Shown: piece after piece, positions 59,360 to 60,159 of the stretch | How positions within the stretch are numbered: position 1 is the stretch's first letter | Layout of the letters: every line of letters begins with the position of its first letter | From: CAVOGJ01 sp963700865 | GTDB lineage: Bacteria > Planctomycetota > Planctomycetia > Pirellulales > Pirellulaceae | NCBI GenBank assembly: GCA_963700865.1 | Contig: CAVOZC010000015.1 | Location: 1 to 60,159 of the forward strand | Direction of reading: 5' to 3' | Length of the DNA: 60,159 nucleotides | Notes under the pieces: generated by a model | Databases searched by the model: none | What the model saw: only the letters and a program-made list of their open reading frames with translations | Told to the model about the DNA's origin: nothing | Position numbers and translations under genes: made by a program

Positions 59360-60159
59360 CAACCCAGCATCCGGGCGGCCTGCGAGACGTTGGCCTCGGA
59401 TTGTTTGAGCGCCAGTTGCACCAGGCGATTGATGGCGTCTTCGAGAACGAAGCCTTGCTCCGGAAACACAAAGCCCGGGTTGAGCCAATCGCCGGGCGCC
59501 ACGGTGGCGCGACCCGTCCCCCGCCGGGCAAGTGCGCAAAATCCAGCGCCGCCTCATCCTCGAACACCAGCCCTCGCTCCAGTTCATGCGCCAGCTCGCG
59601 CACATTCCCCGGCCAGCGATAAGCCAGCAGCCGCTGCCTGCCCTGCTCGGTGATCTGCCGCCGCGGCAGGCGGTGCTGCCGGCAAAGCTGGGCCAGCAAT
59701 TGCTCGGTCAGCCTGAGAATGTCCTCGCCGCGCTCGCGCAGCGGCGGCAGTGCCAGCCGATACAGGTCCAACCGGTGCAGCAGGTCCTCGCGGAATTCGC
59801 CGGATTCGACCGCCGCTCGCAGCTCGCGGCTCGTGGCGGCGATGATCCGCACATCCACCTCGATCTGCCGGTTGCCCCCCACCCGGCGGATCTTGCGGTC
59901 TTCCAGCGCGGTCAGGACCTTTGGACTGCACCGCCGGGGAGAGGCTCGGCAGCTCATCCAGGAATAGCGTGCCGCCATGCGCCGCCTCGAACAGCCCTTG
60001 GCGCATGGTGCGCGCGTCGGTGAACGCGCCGCGCTCGTGGCCAAACAGCTCGGATTCCGCCAGCGACTCGGGCAACGCCGAGCAGTTCACCTCGATGAGC
60101 GGCTGGGTGGCGCGCGGTCCCTGGCGATGAAGCCAGCGGGCCAGGCTGGATTTGCCCGT
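59360..60159 (-). CDS. Sigma-54-dependent activator fragment (both ends missing; two frameshifts)
   Basis: The window edge cuts Walker A (TGKSSLAR). Next come NCSALPESLAESELFGHERGAFTDA (the GAFTGA loop, here GAFTDA) and GGTLFLDE (Walker B). One surplus A at 59920-59922 shifts to VLTALEDRKIRRVGG, the ATSRELRAAVESGEFREDL region and WPGNVREL. A second break in a five-base C/G run at 59518-59522 leads to a Fis-like helix, SEANVSQAARMLG. There the sequence passes straight into the beta-helix gene, cutting off the recognition helix. GAFTDA replaces the sigma-54-contacting Thr-Gly, so activation may be altered. Confidence 0.8.

Overview
The window looks like part of a Planctomycetota chromosome, probably Pirellulales-like. 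It encodes exported giant proteins with an N-terminal LEQRLLLSA-type motif and a dockerin-like EF-hand tail. It also has Ser/Thr kinases fused to TPRs, a small ECF sigma factor 12 bp upstream of such a kinase, a DUF1571 protein, lipid A genes (lpxC, lpxA), and many short palindromic repeats in moderately high-GC intergenic DNA. The taxonomic call is inference from gene families; there is no rRNA in the window.

Layout. 1-6.5 kb: a giant subtilisin-like exported protein (minus strand) running off the left edge. 6.7-11.5 kb: ECF sigma, kinase-TPR protein and a small zinc-ribbon protein. 11.9-15.4 kb: a tightly overlapping three-gene ABC exporter operon. 15.5-19.8 kb: a four-gene minus-strand operon (PhyH-type oxygenase, flippase-like membrane protein, GT2 glycosyltransferase, polytopic GT-C-like protein), likely for envelope lipid or glycan modification. 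20-24.3 kb: AI-2E-type permease, MoCo-carrier-like protein, DUF1571 protein, MBL-fold hydrolase. 24.3-26.5 kb: response regulator and FHA-GAF histidine kinase. 27-30.5 kb: skp-lpxC-lpxA-Gfo/Idh outer-membrane cluster. 30.4-46.1 kb: housekeeping and transport genes (RluD-like synthase, USP, MATE, epimerase, CBS-domain protein, POT transporter, kinase, RsgA, FtsH). 46.3-52.9 kb: RecQ, a Rieske oxygenase, a proline-rich membrane protein and a polytopic membrane protein.

52.9-57.2 kb is an accessory, repeat-rich stretch. It has four tandem ~87-bp palindromic repeats, tRNA-Val(UAC) with a tyrosine-integrase remnant running into its 3' half, a broken FAD monooxygenase, and five tandem copies of a 298-bp structured repeat. 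57.4-59.4 kb is the C-terminal part of a beta-helix/dockerin-like exported protein. At about 59,360 it joins abruptly to a sigma-54 activator fragment that runs off the right edge.

A caution runs through the window. At least fifteen single-base reading-frame breaks occur, several in genes that should be intact (lpxA, ftsH), many in homopolymers or short repeats. They look like consensus indel errors rather than true decay, so several CDSs below are given as one gene spanning a frameshift. The most unusual non-coding structure is the 298-bp tandem array, in which hairpin stems are conserved while loops vary.
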